Source: Novosphingobium sp. JCM 18896 (GTDB lineage Bacteria; Pseudomonadota; Alphaproteobacteria; Sphingomonadales; Sphingomonadaceae). From it: a stretch of 64,000 nucleotides of DNA. Below, one piece after another: positions 52,352 to 61,400 of this stretch. The notes below the pieces were generated by a model. It was given only the letters and a program-made list of their open reading frames with translations, had not been told where the DNA came from and searched no databases. A program made the translations under genes and the position numbers. How positions within the stretch are numbered: the first letter of the stretch is position 1; each line of letters opens with the position of its first letter. The stretch is from positions 248,001 through 312,000 of the forward strand of contig NZ_JAPCZF010000001.1 of the NCBI RefSeq assembly GCF_025938095.1, in the 5' to 3' direction.

Positions 52352-53272
52352 TCAGGTCGCGATCCCGATCGTCGTGCTGCCGGTATAGCCGGCGGCGGCG
52401 CTGCCGGTCAGCGTCGGCGTCATCACCGCCATCTGCGCGGTGGTGTTGTCGCCGAAGACGTTATCGCGCGCGATCGAGGTCGAGGCGTAGTTGCCCTGGC
52501 TCGTGCCGTAGCCGCTGGTGGCATAGACCGCGGCGCAGGCTTCGGCGGGCATCGCGAGCTGCGAGACCAGCACGGCATAGCGGCCCGAGGTGGCATTGGC
52601 CTGGCTCGAGAACACCTCGAAATGGATGTGCGGGTAGCGGCCGGCGTAGCAGCCGGGGAAGATCGTGGTGAAGGTGACCTGGCCCTTGCTGTCGGTGACC
52701 TGGACGCCGCGCAGATAGCTTTCGGTCGGCAGGTCGTAGAGCGAATACTTCCCGTCGCGGTCGCAGTGCCACATGTAGACGGCGTAGCCTGCGAGCGCCG
52801 CGCAGGCGTTGTTGACGTTGGCCAGGGTCAGGGTGAGCGTCAACGGGATGCCCGCGGCGACGGTCGAGCTGCCGATGAAGCTCGAGCGGATGTCGCTGCG
52901 CAGCACGCCGCTGGCGACCAGCGCGTTCGAGGTCACCCCGTTCGAGCTGTTGGTGCCGTCGGCCGGGTAGGGGCCGTTGGTCTCGCTGGCGGCGGTGTTG
53001 CAGGCGGCGCTGCTCGTCGCGGTCGGCGTGGGGGTGGGCGTCGCCGTGGCGGTCGCGCTGGGGGTGGGTGTCGGCGTCGGCGTGGCGGTGGTCGTGCCCG
53101 AGGACGAGGAACTGCCCTCTCCGCCGCAGGCCGCGACGAGCGCGGTGGTGCCCACCGCGCCGATCAGCCCGAGCGCGCGCCGGCGCGGAAACAGCCGTTC
53201 GAGCGCCTTGAGATCGTGGCCCAGGCCATGATCGTGGCCGTGCCCGTGATCGTCGTCAAAATTCCTGTGCAT
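52352..53272 (-). CDS. Intradiol ring-cleavage dioxygenase-like lipoprotein
   Basis: 306 residues. The N-terminus is His/Asp-rich (DDDHGHGHDHGLGHD), then an RRR-hydrophobic export signal (FPRRRALGLIGAVGTTALVA) with a lipobox-like cysteine at 49 (LVAAC). A low-complexity Thr/Pro/Ala/Ser linker spans about 55-90. The catalytic-fold part contains SETNGPYPADG, the intradiol ExxGPY pattern, then YAVYMWHCDRDGKYSLYD and CYAGRYPHIHFEVF with the Tyr/His metal ligands. Intradiol enzymes open catechols with Fe(III); exported forms are uncharacterised. Substrate unknown. It is the first gene of an operon with a two-component system. Confidence 0.86.
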   Translation of the reverse strand: MHRNFDDDHGHGHDHGLGHDLKALERLFPRRRALGLIGAVGTTALVAACGGEGSSSSSGTTTATPTPTPTPSATATATPTPTPTATSSAACNTAASETNGPYPADGTNSSNGVTSNALVASGVLRSDIRSSFIGSSTVAAGIPLTLTLTLANVNNACAALAGYAVYMWHCDRDGKYSLYDLPTESYLRGVQVTDSKGQVTFTTIFPGCYAGRYPHIHFEVFSSQANATSGRYAVLVSQLAMPAEACAAVYATSGYGTSQGNYASTSIARDNVFGDNTTAQMAVMTPTLTGSAAAGYTGSTTIGIAT

Positions 53273-53368
53273 CTCGCAAACTCCCGATCGATCCCCGGCC
53301 TGGGCTTAGCCGGGGATCGTATCGAGGGTTTGTCGCGAATGTTTCAGCCCTGTAGCGGGCTGGAAATG

Positions 53369-53671
53369 TCAGGCTGCGCGGTTGCCCGAGAGGGCCATCG
53401 AGCCGAAAGCGCCGGCCTTGACCGCGCCGGTGATCGCGTCACCGTCGACCGTGGCCTCGCCTTCGAGCGTCATCGGCATCGGCACCTTCATGTCCATCTT
53501 CCAGGTGATCGTGTTGCCCGCGACCTGGCCGTCGGCGATCTCCATCGAACCCATCATGTCGCTGGTGACGCTGCCGGTGAAGGCGTCGCCGCTCGGATTG
53601 ACGGTGAGCTTGCCCTTCTGGTCGCCCATCGGGGTCTTGATGACGACGTCGTAGGTTCCGGCAACGGACAT
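53369..53671 (-). CDS. Small beta-rich conserved protein, unknown
   Basis: 100 residues of alternating strands and Gly/Asp turns: GTYDVVIKTPMGDQKGKLTV, FTGSVTSDMMGSMEIADGQV, ITWKMDMKVPMPMTLEGEAT and AGAFGSMALSGN. It looks like an avidin- or lipocalin-type mini-barrel. No signal peptide or catalytic motif. I do not recognise a named family. The ATG at 53671 is preceded by AGGAGGAAT, a strong ribosome site, so expression may be good. It lies between the M16 protease gene and the dioxygenase gene on the same strand. Confidence 0.75.
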   Translation of the reverse strand: MSVAGTYDVVIKTPMGDQKGKLTVNPSGDAFTGSVTSDMMGSMEIADGQVAGNTITWKMDMKVPMPMTLEGEATVDGDAITGAVKAGAFGSMALSGNRAA

Positions 53672-53732
53672 GGCATTCCTCCTGGTTTGCGACTTGGTAT
53701 CGGGGGCAGTTGTGAAGCGCGCGGCGGCGAAG

Positions 53733-56618
53733 TCAATCGCCGCCTGCGGCTGATCCCCCGTCCACCGCGGGCGCGATTTCGATGGGCATTCCGAGGCGCT
53801 TGAGCTGCGGCTCGACCTGCTTGCGATCGCCCACCACGACGAAGGTCAGCCCCTCGGGCTGGAGGTAGGTCTTCGCCATGGCATCGATCGCCTTGCCGTC
53901 GATCGCGCGCCAGCGGCTGGCCAAGGTCGCGTAGTAGTCGTCGGGGCGGCCGAGCAGCTGGTTCTGCTGGATCGCGCCGAGCACGTCGCCGTTGCTCTCG
54001 AAGCGGTTGGGCAGCGAACGGATGTTGCCGTCGGTGACGCGGTTCAGTTCCTCGGCATCGATCGGCTTCTTCGCGGGGAAGGCCTTCATGTCGGCGACGA
54101 TCGCTTGGATCGCCGCGCCGGTCTTGTCGGCCTGGACCGGCGCACCGACGGTCAGCGCGCGCGGGCCGGCGGGGCTGCGGATGCCGGTCGAGACGCCGTA
54201 GGACCAGCCCTTGTCCTCGCGCAGGTCCATGTTGAGCCGCGAGAGGAAGCCGCCGCCGATGACCTCGTTGGCGAGGTCGAGCGCTTCCATGTCGGCGGTG
54301 CGGCCGGTCAGCGGCAGGACGCGGCCGGCGACGATCACCGATTGCGGCGAATTGGGCCGGTCGACCAGGACGATGCGCGGGCGCGGCGCGGGCACCGAGG
54401 CGGCGAGGTCCTTGACCGGCTTGGCCGTGGCCGGTGCCTGCCAGGAGCCGAAGGCCTTCTCGAGCAGCGGCTTGAGCTGGTCCATCGTCACGTCGCCGAC
54501 GACGGTGATCCGCGCGAGATCGGGGCGCAGCCACTTGTCGTGCGCGGCGCGCAAGGCCGCCGGGGTCAGCGCGGCCAGCGACTTGGCATCGCCGAGGCCG
54601 TCGATCGGCTGGCCATAGGGGTGGCTGCCGTAGAGCAGCTTCGACAGCTCGCGCCCGGCCAGCGCGCGCGGATTGGCCAGCGCCTGCGACAGCGCGGCCT
54701 GCTGCTGGTCGCGCACGCGCGCGACCTCGCTGTCGGCGAAGGCGGGATTGCGCGCGACGTCGGCCATCAGTTCGAGCGAGGGGGCGAGGTTGGCGGTCAG
54801 CGCGGTCAGGGTGATCGAGCTGGTGTCCTGGCTGCCGCCGCTGCCGATCTGCGCGCCGAGGCGCTCTTGCTCCTCGGCGATCTGGGTGGCGCTGCGCGTG
54901 GTCGTGCCCTCGTCGAGCATCTTGAGCATCAGCGACTGCGTGCCCGGCGTGTCGAGCGCATCGGCGGCATAGCCGGCGTCGAAGCCCAGCGAGATGACGA
55001 CCTTGGGGATCGTCGTGCGCCGCGCGAGCGCGATGGGGATGCCGTTCGACAGCGTGGCGCGCTCGATCGTGGGCACGACCAAGTCGGGCACGGGGGCGAT
55101 GGGCGGTGTCGCGCGCTTGGGGCCGGGCTTGATCGCGGCGCCGGGCTTGGCGGCCTTGGGCTTGGCGGCACCGGGCGCTTCGTCGCCCCAGCCGCCCATG
55201 GCCTCACCCTTCTCGGTGCGCTCGCCGGGAACCACGGCCAGCGAGAAGACCGGGCGGCCGAGCCAGCGCTGGAGCGCCGCCTTGACGTCTGCCGGGGTCA
55301 GTGCCGCGACCCGTTCGAGGTCCTTCTTGTACTGTGCCGGATCGTTCGAATAGAGCTGTCCTTCGGCCAGGGTCGCGCCCTTGCCCGAGAAGCCGCCGAC
55401 CTCTTCGAGCGCACCGATCTGGCTCGAGAGGATCGAGGTGGCGGCGCGGCGCAGCTCGTCCGCGCTCGGCCCTTCGGCGACGAATTGCGCGATGATCTGG
55501 TCGAAGCGGGCTTCGGCCTTGGCGCGGTCGACCCCGGGCTTCACGTCCATTTGCGCGGCGAGGAACGAGACCTGTTCGAACGGCTGCGCGCCGGCGGTCA
55601 CCGCGACCGCGAGCTGTTCGTTGCGCACGAGCACGGTATCGAGCCGCGAGCTCGACAGGCCGCCGAGGATGTGAAGGCCGACTTGCAGCGCCAGCGCATC
55701 GGGCTCGTTCATGCCGGGGCCGCTCCAGTTGCGGCTGAGGCGCAGCACGGGCACCTGGTCGGTCATCTCGCGCTTGGCGGGTGCGGGCAAGGTCACTGGA
55801 TCGGCCACGACCGGCTTGACCACGGGGCCGCGGGCAATGTCGCCGAACCACTTCTCGACCAGCGGCCGCGCGGTGGCGACGTCGATGTCGCCGGCGAGCG
55901 CGAGCACGGCGTTGTTCGGGCCGTAGTGGTCCTTGAACCACTGGCGCACGTCTTCGAGGCTGGCGGCGTCGAGATCGGCCATCGAGCCGATCGTCGCGTG
56001 GCGATAGGGGTGGCCGACGGGGAACAGGCCGTCGCCCACGGCATAGTCGCTGAGGCCATAGGGCTGGTTGTCACCCTGGCGCTTCTCGTTCTGGACGACG
56101 CCGCGCTGCTTATCGAGCTTGTCCTGGGTCAGCGCGCCGAGCAGGTGGCCCATGCGGTCGCTTTCCATGAACAGCGCCATGTCGAGCGCGCCCTTGGGCA
56201 CGGTCTCGACGTAATTGGTGCGGTCATACCAGGTCGAGCCGTTCGACGGGGTCGAGCCAGCGGCTTCGAGCGGCTTGTCGAAATTGGGCACGTTCTCCGA
56301 GCCGCCGAAGAAGATGTGTTCGTAGAGGTGGGCGAAGCCGGTCTTGCCGCGCGGTTCGTGCTTCGAGCCGATGCGGTAATAGGTGGTCACCCCGACGATC
56401 GGCGCCTTGCGATCGGTATGGACCAGCACGGTCAGGCCATTGGCCAGGGTGAAGCTCTCGTAGGGAATGTCCACCGCCGCGACGAGCGCGCTGAGCGGTG
56501 CGGGCTCGGGCTTGGCGGGCGCCGTCGCCGGGGGGGCGCTGGCGACGGGGGCGGTGGGCTGGGTCGCGCAGGCCGAGAGGGCGAGCGCGGAAAGCGAAAC
56601 GAGAAGGAATCGACGCAT
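53733..56618 (-). CDS. M16 family zinc metalloprotease, lipoprotein
   Basis: 961-residue periplasmic or outer-membrane protease built from two M16 units (about 45-500 and 530-955). A signal peptide ends in a lipobox (LALSAC, Cys 17). The first unit has the inverted zinc motif HLYEH at 97-101 with a downstream glutamate; the second unit lacks HxxEH and is the non-catalytic partner, as in pitrilysin-type proteins. A proline/alanine-lysine linker (GAAKPKAAKPGAAIKPGPK) joins them. ATG 56618 gives the signal peptide; the frame runs on to 56738 without conservation. It probably degrades peptides outside the cytoplasm. Confidence 0.94.
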   Translation of the reverse strand: MRRFLLVSLSALALSACATQPTAPVASAPPATAPAKPEPAPLSALVAAVDIPYESFTLANGLTVLVHTDRKAPIVGVTTYYRIGSKHEPRGKTGFAHLYEHIFFGGSENVPNFDKPLEAAGSTPSNGSTWYDRTNYVETVPKGALDMALFMESDRMGHLLGALTQDKLDKQRGVVQNEKRQGDNQPYGLSDYAVGDGLFPVGHPYRHATIGSMADLDAASLEDVRQWFKDHYGPNNAVLALAGDIDVATARPLVEKWFGDIARGPVVKPVVADPVTLPAPAKREMTDQVPVLRLSRNWSGPGMNEPDALALQVGLHILGGLSSSRLDTVLVRNEQLAVAVTAGAQPFEQVSFLAAQMDVKPGVDRAKAEARFDQIIAQFVAEGPSADELRRAATSILSSQIGALEEVGGFSGKGATLAEGQLYSNDPAQYKKDLERVAALTPADVKAALQRWLGRPVFSLAVVPGERTEKGEAMGGWGDEAPGAAKPKAAKPGAAIKPGPKRATPPIAPVPDLVVPTIERATLSNGIPIALARRTTIPKVVISLGFDAGYAADALDTPGTQSLMLKMLDEGTTTRSATQIAEEQERLGAQIGSGGSQDTSSITLTALTANLAPSLELMADVARNPAFADSEVARVRDQQQAALSQALANPRALAGRELSKLLYGSHPYGQPIDGLGDAKSLAALTPAALRAAHDKWLRPDLARITVVGDVTMDQLKPLLEKAFGSWQAPATAKPVKDLAASVPAPRPRIVLVDRPNSPQSVIVAGRVLPLTGRTADMEALDLANEVIGGGFLSRLNMDLREDKGWSYGVSTGIRSPAGPRALTVGAPVQADKTGAAIQAIVADMKAFPAKKPIDAEELNRVTDGNIRSLPNRFESNGDVLGAIQQNQLLGRPDDYYATLASRWRAIDGKAIDAMAKTYLQPEGLTFVVVGDRKQVEPQLKRLGMPIEIAPAVDGGSAAGGD

Positions 56619-56922
56619 GGCGCATTTGTGGCGCATTCGTCGTTCTCGCGAAAGCGGAGACCTGCGCGTTCGGCCCGCTTCGAAAACGTCGCAGGGGTTC
56701 CGGCTTGCGGCGCGTGCGATACCGATCATCGAGCGCAATCAGGACGATTGTAGGCGAATTATTTGTATTTCGTCAGGTGTATTGTCTGAATCCTTGTATT
56801 CGTTGTCATTTTTCCGAGATTTTTTCGTACAAAATCCGAAAAGAAAATCCCATTTTGACGTAATTTTTCACCGCTAGCCGACCCGCGTCCGAAAACTCTC
56901 TGACAACATAGGGGAAGCTACA
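56619..56922. other. AT-rich divergent intergenic region
   Basis: 304 bases between the M16 protease and a TonB-dependent receptor gene. The part at about 56750-56870 is clearly AT-rich against the rest of the window, with runs such as ATTTTTTCG, AAAAGAAAATCCC and TAATTTTTCAC. It probably carries both promoters. TTGTCTG and TTGTCATT near 56783 and 56804 are 21 bases apart, recalling PhoB half-sites, but neither the spacing nor the sequence is good enough to call a Pho box. Confidence 0.5.
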
Positions 56923-59199
56923 GTGAGTCCTATCCATTCGGCCGCCGCGAAGCTCGCGGTCGGCACCTGTCTTGCTACGTTCAGCGCATCGGCCTTCGCC
57001 GCGACCGCGGCGGAAACCGAAGCCGACAACGGCGAACTGATCGTCGTCACCGCCCAGAAGATCGAACAGCGCGCCATCGACGTGCCGATCACCATCAGCG
57101 CGATCTCCGACGAGCGTATGCGCAAGATCGGCGTCTCCGATCTCGACGAGCTTTCCAACTATGTCCCGGGCCTCAACATCCAGGAGCAGAGCGCCAACAA
57201 TCCCGGCATCGTCATCCGCGGTATCACCTCGGACAGCGGCTCGTCGCAGCAGGCCGCGCGCGTGACGCTCTACTACAACGGCGTCGACATCTCGCGTTCG
57301 CGCGGTGTCTATCAGGGCATCTACGATCTCGAGCGCGTCGAGGTCGTGAAGGGGCCGCAGGCGACGCTGTTCGGCACGGCCTCCACGATCGGCGCGATCA
57401 GCATGATCTCGGCCAAGCCCAAGCCGGGCTTTTCGGCAGAGCTGATGGGCGGCTACGGCAACTTCAACCAGATCCAGCTCGGCGGCTTCCTCAACGCGGG
57501 TTCGGAGAAACTGGCGGGCCGCATCGCTTTCCTGTTCAAGAAGCGTGACGGTTATTCGCACAATCTCGATCCCGTCCAGGACGATCTCTACGCGCAGGAT
57601 CAGCTCGGCGTGCGCGGCTCGCTGCGGTTCAAGCCCAGCGACGACTTCACCGCCGACCTGGTGCTCACCTATGACCGCCAGCGCAATTCGGGCACGCCTT
57701 TCATCAACCCGAAGGTGCCCCCCGTCTATCCGTCGGGTTCGGTCTATGGCGACGTCTGGCTCGGCGGTTCGCCGCTGTCGGAGCAGGTGCTGGGCGCGGC
57801 GAAGCTGGGTCTCCACCGCGACGTCTACGACGTGAACCTGACGACGAGCTGGAACTTCGCCGACGACTGGAGCTTCACCACGGTCAACGGCTATCGCAAG
57901 TTCGATTCGCTCGAAATCTTCGACGCCGACGGCTCGCGCGCCTGGTTCCTCGAATTCGCCGAGAACGCGCAGGGCTGGCAGGCGAGTCATGAGGGCCGCT
58001 TCGCCTATCGTACCGACAAGGTCCGGGCCTCGTTCGGCTGGAACTATTTCATCGAGAACAACAACCAGTACGTGCCCTTCTCCGGCGAAGAGAACACCTT
58101 CATCAAATGCACGGCCGCGGCCGCGACGAACCCGCTGGGCTGCATCGGTCCGGACCTGTCGGTGGTGCCGCTCAATGGCGGCGTGACGCCGATCCCCTAT
58201 TCGAGCTGGTACAACAACCGCGGCAAGAACCAGAGCTGGTCGCTGTTCGGCGAGACGACCTGGGTTCCTGCGCCCACGCTCGAACTGACGGCCGGCGTGC
58301 GCCTGCTGATCGAGAAGCGTCGTTCGGGCTTCGGCGCCTATGCGCCGAATTCGAAGCTGACCGGCCGGCCGCTGATCGCCAGCCAGATCAACACCAACGG
58401 CGTCTATTTCTGGTCGGAAGACAGCTTCCAGGCCGTGCTGCCGCGCTTCAATGTGCTCTATCGCCTCAACCGCAACCTGAACCTCTACGGCACGATCTCG
58501 AAGGGCCGCCGTTCGCCGACGGTGTCGGTGGCGGCGCGCAACGCGACGCAGGCCAACATCACCCTGATCCCCGAAGAGAACGTCTGGAACTATGAAGGCG
58601 GCATCAAGGGCAAGGCCGGTATCTTCTCGGGCTCGCTGGGCGTCTATTACCAGAAGTACGACAGCTTCCAGGTCAGCGTCCGCCGCGACGACGGCACGAC
58701 CGTGACGCAGAGCGCGGGCAGCGCCAGCAACCTCGGCGTGGAAGCGGAGTTGCAGGCCGCCGTGACCGACTGGTTCGAGCTGTTCGGCAATGTCGGCTAT
58801 ATCGACGGCGGTATCGACAACAAGCCCGAGAACGGCCGCTTTGCGGGTAACCAGTTCCGTCTCCAGCCCAAGTGGCAGTGGGCGGCCGGTTTCACCGTGG
58901 ATGCGCCGGTGGCCGAGGGCACGCGGGTGTTCCTGACGCCCAGCGTGACCCACCGCAGCAAGATCTACTTCGAGACCCCCAACACCGAAGCGATCAGCCA
59001 GGATGCCGTGACGCTGGTCAACGTGCGCGGCGGCGTATCGTTCGGCGAGGGGCGTTACGAGGTGGCCGCCTATGCGCGAAACCTGCTGAACGAAAAGTAC
59101 CTGCTGGACGCCGGCAACACCGGCGGTTCGTTCGGATACCCGACCTTCATCCCGGCCGAGCCGCGCCTCTACGGCGTCCAGCTCACCGCGAAGTTCTGA
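56923..59199 (+). CDS. TonB-dependent receptor
   Basis: 758-residue outer-membrane receptor. A signal peptide covers residues 1-26 (ends ASAFAA). A TonB-box-like ELIVVTAQK precedes the plug (about 45-160: DVPITISAISDERMRKIGVS, then GIVIRGITSD and ERVEVVKGPQATLFG). The barrel ends in YGVQLTAKF. GTG 56923 is the best start, with GGGGAAG upstream. It lies 16 bases before a PhoD-type phosphatase gene; the pair probably takes up and dephosphorylates an organic phosphate, though the substrate is unknown. Confidence 0.95.
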   Translation: MSPIHSAAAKLAVGTCLATFSASAFAATAAETEADNGELIVVTAQKIEQRAIDVPITISAISDERMRKIGVSDLDELSNYVPGLNIQEQSANNPGIVIRGITSDSGSSQQAARVTLYYNGVDISRSRGVYQGIYDLERVEVVKGPQATLFGTASTIGAISMISAKPKPGFSAELMGGYGNFNQIQLGGFLNAGSEKLAGRIAFLFKKRDGYSHNLDPVQDDLYAQDQLGVRGSLRFKPSDDFTADLVLTYDRQRNSGTPFINPKVPPVYPSGSVYGDVWLGGSPLSEQVLGAAKLGLHRDVYDVNLTTSWNFADDWSFTTVNGYRKFDSLEIFDADGSRAWFLEFAENAQGWQASHEGRFAYRTDKVRASFGWNYFIENNNQYVPFSGEENTFIKCTAAAATNPLGCIGPDLSVVPLNGGVTPIPYSSWYNNRGKNQSWSLFGETTWVPAPTLELTAGVRLLIEKRRSGFGAYAPNSKLTGRPLIASQINTNGVYFWSEDSFQAVLPRFNVLYRLNRNLNLYGTISKGRRSPTVSVAARNATQANITLIPEENVWNYEGGIKGKAGIFSGSLGVYYQKYDSFQVSVRRDDGTTVTQSAGSASNLGVEAELQAAVTDWFELFGNVGYIDGGIDNKPENGRFAGNQFRLQPKWQWAAGFTVDAPVAEGTRVFLTPSVTHRSKIYFETPNTEAISQDAVTLVNVRGGVSFGEGRYEVAAYARNLLNEKYLLDAGNTGGSFGYPTFIPAEPRLYGVQLTAKF

Positions 59200-59215
59200 G
59201 CCGGGAGGGACTGCG

Positions 59216-60835
59216 ATGACATTCGAGATGGACAGGCGCCTGCTGCTGAAAGCAGGCGCCTTCGGGCTCGCCGCGCTGTCGACGCCCGGTGTCGCCCAAC
59301 TGCTGACCGCGCGCGGTTTCACCCATGGCCTGGCCAGCGGCGAACCTTCGGCGCGATCGGTGCTGCTGTGGACGCGCTATGTCGGCAGCGGCGACAGCAA
59401 GCTGCGTTGTGAGGTTTCCGCGGACGAGGCATTCGGCCGGATCGTCGGCGGCGGCGACGTCACCGCCGCGGCCGAACACGATCACTGCGCCAAGTTGGTG
59501 GTCGAGGGGCTGACGCCCGATCGCTGGTACTACTATCGCTTCGTCGCGCCCGACGGCACGATCAGCGAGGTGGGGCGCACGCGCACCCTGCCCGAAGGCG
59601 ATACCAAGCGCTTCGGCATCGGGCTGTTTTCCTGCTCGAACATGCCGTTCGGCTGGTTCAACGCCTATGGCCATGCCGCGGCCCGCGACGACCTCGACCT
59701 GATGGTGCACGTCGGCGACTATCTCTACGAATATGGGCCCGGCCGCTATCCGGCCAAGGCCTTGGCCGGGAGGGACTTTCTGCCCGCCAACGAGATGGTG
59801 GCGCTGGCCGACTATCGCCTGCGCTATGCCTCCTACCGTGCCGATCCCGACCTGCGCCGCCTGCATCAGCGGTTCCCGATGATCGCCCAGTGGGACGATC
59901 ATGAATTTACCAACGACAGCTGGAAGGACGGCGCGGAAAACCACCAGCCGGACAGCGAAGGCGATTGGGGGCAGCGCAAGGCCACGGCCGAGCGGGTCTA
60001 TCGCGAGTGGATGCCCGTGTCGGACAAGCGCTACGACAGCTACCAGATCGGCTCGCTGGCCACGCTGTTCCGCCCGGAGACGCGCATCACCGGCCGCATG
60101 AAACAGCTCGACCTCAAGGAAGCGCTGGCGGGCCGGGGCGATCTCGACAAGGCCTTCGCCGAATTCCGCGACGGTCCGTGGAGCGCCAAGGACCGCACCC
60201 TGATGGGGGCCGAACAGGAAGCCTGGCTGGAGCAGGGCATCGCGCGGTCGGCCAAGGCGGGCACGCGCTGGCAGATCCTGGCTCAGCAGATCGTCATGGG
60301 CGAACTGCGCATTCCCGAGAAGGTCGCCGACTGGATCCCCGCGGGTGCGCCCGAGGGATCGCGCCGGACCTTGATGGGCATGGTGGCCGCGTCGAAGGCG
60401 GGGCTGCCCTACAACATGGACGCGTGGGACGGTTATCCCGCGGCGCGCGAGCGGCTGCTGCGCGCGGCGCAGGCGAGCGGGAGCAACCTGGTCGTGCTGT
60501 CGGGCGACAGCCACAATGCCTGGGGCAACGATCTGCTTGCCGACGGGCGTCCGGCCGGTGTGGAATATGCGGGCCACGGCGTCACCTCGCCGGGCTTCGA
60601 GACCTATCTGCCGGCCGTGCCCCCGGCCGACTTCGCCGAGGCCATGCGCGAGACCAATCCGGGTCTCGCCTTCTCCGACACGAGCCGGAGAGGCTATGTC
60701 TCGCTGCAAGTCACCCCGGCCGAGGTGAAGGGCGAGTGGCATTTCGTCGGCACGATTGCCGAGCGCACGACGCGCGGCGTCACCAGTAACGGCCTGAACG
60801 TGCGCTGGGGCGAGAGGCGTTTCGCGGCGGCGTGA
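59216..60835 (+). CDS. phoD: PhoD-type alkaline phosphatase
   Basis: 539-residue exported phosphodiesterase/phosphatase. The Tat-like signal MDRRLLLKAGAFGLAALS lies at residues 5-22. An N-terminal beta domain with FTHGLASGEPSARSVLLWTR is followed by the catalytic domain with MVHVGDYLYEYG, AQWDDHEFTNDSW and LSGDSHNAWGNDL, the PhoD metal-binding motifs. PhoD enzymes use Ca2+ and Fe3+ and act on phosphate esters in the periplasm, often under phosphate limitation. ATG 59216 has GGGAGGGA upstream. It shares an operon with the upstream TonB receptor. Confidence 0.94.
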   Translation: MTFEMDRRLLLKAGAFGLAALSTPGVAQLLTARGFTHGLASGEPSARSVLLWTRYVGSGDSKLRCEVSADEAFGRIVGGGDVTAAAEHDHCAKLVVEGLTPDRWYYYRFVAPDGTISEVGRTRTLPEGDTKRFGIGLFSCSNMPFGWFNAYGHAAARDDLDLMVHVGDYLYEYGPGRYPAKALAGRDFLPANEMVALADYRLRYASYRADPDLRRLHQRFPMIAQWDDHEFTNDSWKDGAENHQPDSEGDWGQRKATAERVYREWMPVSDKRYDSYQIGSLATLFRPETRITGRMKQLDLKEALAGRGDLDKAFAEFRDGPWSAKDRTLMGAEQEAWLEQGIARSAKAGTRWQILAQQIVMGELRIPEKVADWIPAGAPEGSRRTLMGMVAASKAGLPYNMDAWDGYPAARERLLRAAQASGSNLVVLSGDSHNAWGNDLLADGRPAGVEYAGHGVTSPGFETYLPAVPPADFAEAMRETNPGLAFSDTSRRGYVSLQVTPAEVKGEWHFVGTIAERTTRGVTSNGLNVRWGERRFAAA

Positions 60836-60847
60836 CGTGATGCGAGG

Positions 60848-60877
60848 CCGGGCGAGGCGTTGCGGCGCCTCGTCCGG
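60848..60877 (+). terminator. Probable terminator hairpin after phoD
   Basis: CCGGGCGAGGCG (60848-60859) pairs with CGCCTCGTCCGG (60866-60877), one mismatch, 6-base loop. It lies 12 bases past the stop. There is no U-run directly after it; a CCTTTTTACC comes 14 bases later. Strong as a hairpin, uncertain as a terminator. Confidence 0.5.
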
Positions 60878-60895
60878 TTCTCGTCCCGGGCCTTT

Positions 60896-61351
60896 TTACC
60901 CGCGCTGGAACACCTGGTTGCTGTCGAAGCGGCTGATCTTCCAGTCGCCCGTCGCATCGCGGCGGCATTCCATGCGCACGTCGGCGACGGCCAGCGGATC
61001 GCAGAAGCCGACGAAGGGCGGCTCGCCGACCTTGGCGAAGAACAGCAACTGGAAGGTCACCGTCGCATGGTCTTCGGCGGCGAACTTCACGCGATAGTTG
61101 ACGTGGAGGTGGCGCATGACGGGGGCGCCGCCGGCCGCGGTCAGGCGATCCCAGCGCTCGTCGTAGAAGGCCTGCGTCGCGGCGATGCCCTCGCGCCATT
61201 CGCCGCCGACGAAATAGGCGACGTCGTCGGTCAGCACCTTGGCCTGGGTCATCTGGCGGCCGCTGTTCCGGTCGAGCTCGTCACCCCATTCGTTGATGAC
61301 CTGGTGGATCGCCGCGACCGCCGCTGCCTGTTCCAGAGTGAACTTCGCCAT
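60896..61351 (-). CDS. NTF2/SnoaL-like domain protein
   Basis: 151 residues, one NTF2-like cone fold: an N-terminal helix (FTLEQAAAVAAIHQVINEWG), then TDDVAYFVGGEWREGIAATQ and beta strands HLHVNYRVKFAAEDHATVTF. It is of the SnoaL/ring-hydroxylating dioxygenase small-subunit type; no catalytic assignment is possible. ATG 61351 (MAKFTLEQ) is preferred to 61396. It is 49 bases downstream of no gene on its strand except the fused transporter (stop 61401 is beyond its start), so it could share that transcript. Confidence 0.75.
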   Translation of the reverse strand: MAKFTLEQAAAVAAIHQVINEWGDELDRNSGRQMTQAKVLTDDVAYFVGGEWREGIAATQAFYDERWDRLTAAGGAPVMRHLHVNYRVKFAAEDHATVTFQLLFFAKVGEPPFVGFCDPLAVADVRMECRRDATGDWKISRFDSNQVFQRG

Positions 61352-61400
61352 TCGTCTCTCCATTCGCTGAACGCTTGCACAGCGCCTTATGCGCAAGCGT

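Noticed and set aside
56780..56812. Possible PhoB box upstream of the TonB receptor/phoD pair
   Set aside because: TTGTCTG and TTGTCATT are 21 bases apart and not on the 11-base direct-repeat spacing; flanking bases do not fit CTGTCAT. Kept only as a remark.
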